Shown here: positions 61,745 to 64,000 of the stretch, piece after piece | Numbering within the stretch: the first letter of the stretch is position 1 | How the letters are laid out: every line of letters begins with the position of its first letter | Assembly: GCA_029747015.1 (NCBI GenBank) | Contig: JAKOGI010002701.1 | Span: 27,856-91,855 of the forward strand | From: Carnegiea gigantea | Lineage: Eukaryota; Streptophyta; Magnoliopsida; Caryophyllales; Cactaceae | Reading direction: 5' to 3' | DNA: 64,000 bases | Translations under genes and position numbers: made by a program | The notes under the pieces: model-generated | Database searches by the model: none | The model's input: only the letters and a program-made list of their open reading frames with translations | What the model was told of the DNA's origin: nothing

Positions 61745-61750
61745 TTTATT
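61745..61750 (-). terminator. AATAAA polyadenylation signal of antisense gene B
   Basis: The minus strand reads GATAATAAAGTGCC about 230 bases after the gene B stop. Confidence 0.6.
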
Positions 61751-61977
61751 ATCAAAACCTATAATTACAGACATGCCTCATAATGAGGAACATGCGAAGG
61801 GAAGCCTAACAAGAAAATACTTTGAGAAATCTAACACTACTCCTCATCGCCTGAAGGAGGTAGGGGATCAGTTGAACCCGAGCTCTCTCCGTGACCGATC
61901 ATCGGTCTGTGCACACTACTCGGCGGAGTTTGCTGACAGAGTTGCACCTCCAGAAGGCCGCACTTGTTAACATGCAT

Positions 61978-62289
61978 CTAGGATTTGAAGGGTGTCCACC
62001 GCAGACCTTCAAGGGACACCTTCAAGTCCACATCGATGAACCCACTCGCTATGCCCAGTTCCATGGCATCATTGAGTAGCATGGCGTAGAAGGTGGCTTG
62101 AACCATTTCGGGAAGATTGAAGTCATGCGCTGCTTCCTCCGCCTCAGACAAAGTAAAGCATGGACATAGCTCCCGGTAGTCCTCTGGAAGTGGACGCAGA
62201 GGATGTGAGGCACTCCTCCAATGCCACCGGAAAGTTTCCCTCACATTATCAGCCACCTCTTCGGTGCCTCAATAGGGGGAGAAGGTCAT
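61978..62289 (-). pseudogene. Antisense gene B: small ORF family, copy 2
   Basis: ATG at 62289, stop at 61978, 104 codons, best preserved of the three. Codon 7 is TGA (62269-62271), after which the frame is open: TEEVADNVRETFRWHWRS, LRPLPEDYRELCPCFTLSE, AEEAAHDFNLPEMVQATFYA, MLLNDAMELGIASGF and SLEGLRWTPFKS. An internal ATG at 62256 would bypass the stop. Predicted as a small, acidic, mostly helical soluble protein with no signal peptide. Homologous to A and C; family unknown. Confidence 0.7.
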
Positions 62290-62397
62290 GGTTAGGGTTG
62301 CAACCGCAAACTGGGACTCACTCTGGGAACTCTTACTTCTCTCTCTAAGGATTTAAGAACACTTTCAAGTGACCCTCCATAAGGATATCTGCTTCGC

Positions 62398-62404
62398 TTT
62401 TATA
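62398..62404 (-). promoter_or_regulatory. TATA box of antisense gene B
   Basis: The minus strand reads ACTCTCTATAAAAGCG. The following leader shares blocks with that of gene A (ATCCTTATGGAGGGTCACT and AGAGAGAGAA). ATG lies 109 bases on. Confidence 0.7.
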
Positions 62405-62683
62405 GAGAGTAATAGAAGGGGGCAAAGGGGGACCACACATTCCTAAACTGCCCAGCATCAGGGCACCACTCAGTTCTCACCACGCGGCAGTAAGTTACGG
62501 GGTGTCTGATACCGATGTCGCCATGACAGACCCCCAGCCTACAGAAGGACCATGAGGCCGCCCATTCGGACCCTGAGCCTCGCAACATCACCTAGTCAAG
62601 CTGCGATGACTAGGCCGCTTGGGCAATAGCAGTACACAAAAATGCAAAGACTAAGGCAAAGCTCCTGCGAAGAAAGCCATCAT

Positions 62684-62689
62684 TTTATT
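62684..62689 (-). terminator. AATAAA polyadenylation signal of antisense gene C
   Basis: The minus strand reads TTACAATAAAATGATGG about 120 bases after the gene C stop. Confidence 0.6.
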
Positions 62690-62807
62690 GTAAACGCTTA
62701 CAGAGTACGAAATAGTGTCTAAAAAACGAAGAAGAAGAAGAAAAGAAAGAAAGAAGAGAAAAGAGAAACACAGGATGCACGGCCCAACGGTCATCGCTAG
62801 CCAAGCC

Positions 62808-63242
62808 TTACTCCTCATTGCCCTCGCTGGAGAGAGGGGTTAGGTCATCAGACCCTGAGTTCTCCTCCACTTCCGAGTCACTGGACGCTTCCTGTCGACG
62901 GGCCTCTAGGATCCTACCCCTATTGCGCCTGACCTATTCCTGGAAGGTGCTCCGCAGCTCTTTGAGGGCCGACTTCATGACCATGATCATCCACCCATGC
63001 AGGACGCCGAGCTTCACGACGTCATTAAGGAGCATTGCAAGGAATACCACCTAGGGTAGTTCAGGAACCTCGTAATCCCGGGCATATTCCTCGGCCTCGG
63101 CTAGGACAAAGCCCAGGCACATCTCTTCATAATCAGTTGGTAGCAGTCGAGGGGGGAAAACTACCTCCCTACGATACCATTCGAAGTTGCCCAACACATA
63201 AAGCGTCATCTCATCCGTCGTCAATGATCGAGGGAAACCCAT
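62808..63242 (-). pseudogene. Antisense gene C: small ORF family, copy 3, with acidic tail
   Basis: ATG at 63242, stop at 62808, 145 codons including two in-frame TAGs (63051-63053 and 62934-62936). Reads MGFPRSLTTDEMTLYVLGNF, EWYRREVVFPPRLLPTDYEE, AEAEEYARDYEVPELP, stop, VVFLAMLLNDVVKLGVLHGW, ALKELRSTFQE, stop, VRRNRGRILEARRQ, and the acidic SSDSEVEENSGSDD tail. The tail is not seen in A or B, which end earlier. Both TAGs sit where CAG would fit, consistent with C-to-T decay. Homologous to A and B; family unknown. Confidence 0.68.
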
Positions 63243-63291
63243 ATAAGAAAGGTAATAACTTTAGTGCAAACTAGGGATCTGGAGCATCTCC

Positions 63292-63298
63292 TTTTATA
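63292..63298 (-). promoter_or_regulatory. TATA box of antisense gene C
   Basis: The minus strand reads GCAGTATAAAAGGAG, 50 bases before the gene C ATG. The leader is shorter than in A and B. Confidence 0.65.
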
Positions 63299-63496
63299 CT
63301 GCAAACTCGATAAGGCCTCATAACATCAGCTCGCCTCGAAAACGTAAGAGCATCACTAGCTGACGGCCAAGTGCCAGAAATGCAAAGGATAGTCGGCCAA
63401 GGACGGACCGTTTCCCGTAAACCCACCGACCTCCGTTAGGTCACGAATACTCCACATTTCACTTGACTATCTAGGTAGGCCCCCGTGCAGGTAAAA

Positions 63497-63510
63497 TTTG
63501 GGGGACTAAA
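63497..63510 (+). other. Tat polypurine tract
   Basis: TTTGGGGGACTAAA directly before the 3' LTR start TGACCCG at 63511, on the plus strand as expected. Confidence 0.75.
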
Positions 63511-63959
63511 TGACCCGAAAAATATGGTTTATCAGAAGACCCAAGGATACTCAGTCATAGGAGATGCTGAAACCGGAAATGAGGGGCTCCAACCAGAGGC
63601 CCAACCAGAGCAAGAAAGCGGAGGCCAACCCAGGAGGCTTCCCAACATAAAATTACGAGGCTACCCCCTGTTACAGAAGCTATAAATACTCACCTACCTA
63701 CCTTAGGAAAGGGATTCAGACTTTAACATATTAGACTCTGACAGAATTTACCATACTCTCTATCTGTTGCGGTTATATCTCTTGGACCCTCTGTTGACTT
63801 GACTGTCAGAGAGGGTTTCCCCGGACTATAACCCGAGGGGTACCTTTTCTGCAGGTTCGACCAAGGAAAGGAGCCCGTCAGCCGATCCCCACGTGCCATC
63901 TCATAGGCCTGAGCTCTTACCCCACGTCATCTTCAACAATACAAGAAAGTCCTGAAACA
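63511..63959 (+). repeat. Tat element 3' LTR
   Basis: Runs from TGACCCGAAAAATATGG to CCTGAAACA, 449 bases. It keeps both TG and CA ends, unlike the 5' LTR. TATAAATA lies at 63681-63688. Confidence 0.9.
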
Positions 63960-64000
63960 TATACATACATATATATATATATATATATACATATATATAT
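63960..64000. repeat. TA-rich microsatellite right of Tat element
   Basis: Mixed (TATACATA)n and (TA)n to the window end, the apparent continuation of the repeat at 49587-49806. Confidence 0.9.

Larger units (their letters stand above)
49807..63959 (+). mobile_element. Tat-lineage Ty3/gypsy retrotransposon with antisense gene module
   Basis: Direct LTRs at 49807-50278 and 63511-63959 bound a 13.2 kb interior. Plus-strand order is primer binding site, gag, protease, RT, RNase H, second (archaeal-type) RNase H and integrase. A 7.6 kb 3' region follows with two tandem arrays and four minus-strand genes. The second RNase H is a hallmark of the Tat lineage, and extra ORFs and 3' tandem repeats are known for this lineage. 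LTRs differ by roughly 10% by eye with small indels. Every ORF is broken. No exact target-site duplication can be read because both flanks are simple repeats. Confidence 0.92.

Overview
The window reads as nuclear DNA of a flowering plant: large, gene-poor and made of nested LTR retrotransposons, with plant-type primer binding sites (initiator tRNA-Met), plant Ty3/gypsy clades (Tekay/Del-like chromovirus, Tat), a MITE-like repeat and several minisatellites. I see no intact host gene, no rRNA or tRNA gene and no bacterial-type feature. The species cannot be named from the sequence.

Layout. (1) 1-8862: a young minus-strand non-autonomous LARD-type element with a 4.19 kb LTR, a 2.84 kb non-coding interior and a second LTR cut by the window start. 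Its 3' end resembles that of the Tekay-type element further right. (2) 8863-10791: unassigned. (3) 10792-28338: an old minus-strand Ty3/gypsy family arranged LTR-int-LTR-int-LTR-int-LTR, i.e. three decayed gag-pol interiors sharing four LTRs of about 1.1 kb. (4) 28339-31636: unassigned, with weak signs of a decayed minus-strand gene. (5) 31637-43190: a ~33 bp minisatellite split by a minus-strand Tekay/Del-type chromovirus (31797-42611) carrying gag, protease, RT, RNase H, integrase, a chromodomain and an odd acidic leader ORF. (6) 43191-49586: mostly unassigned, with a ~300 bp MITE-like element at 48587. (7) 49587-64000: a TA/TG microsatellite holding a 14.15 kb plus-strand Tat-lineage element (49807-63959).

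The Tat element is the most interesting part. After decayed gag, protease, RT, RNase H, a second (archaeal-type) RNase H and integrase, it has 7.6 kb before its 3' LTR. That stretch holds two tandem-repeat arrays built on a hairpin core and four antisense transcription units. One is a larger gene with an apparent phase-0 intron and similarity to the plant 'putative gypsy type transposon' family (PF04195-like). The other three are diverged tandem copies of a small unknown ORF, each with a TATA box upstream and an A-rich polyadenylation-like signal downstream. All are now broken by stops or frameshifts.

Relative ages from LTR-LTR comparison by eye: LARD about 1% (youngest), Tekay and Tat elements roughly 10%, tandem family clearly more diverged (oldest). 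All coding regions are pseudogenes. Family names come from recognised motifs, not from a database search.
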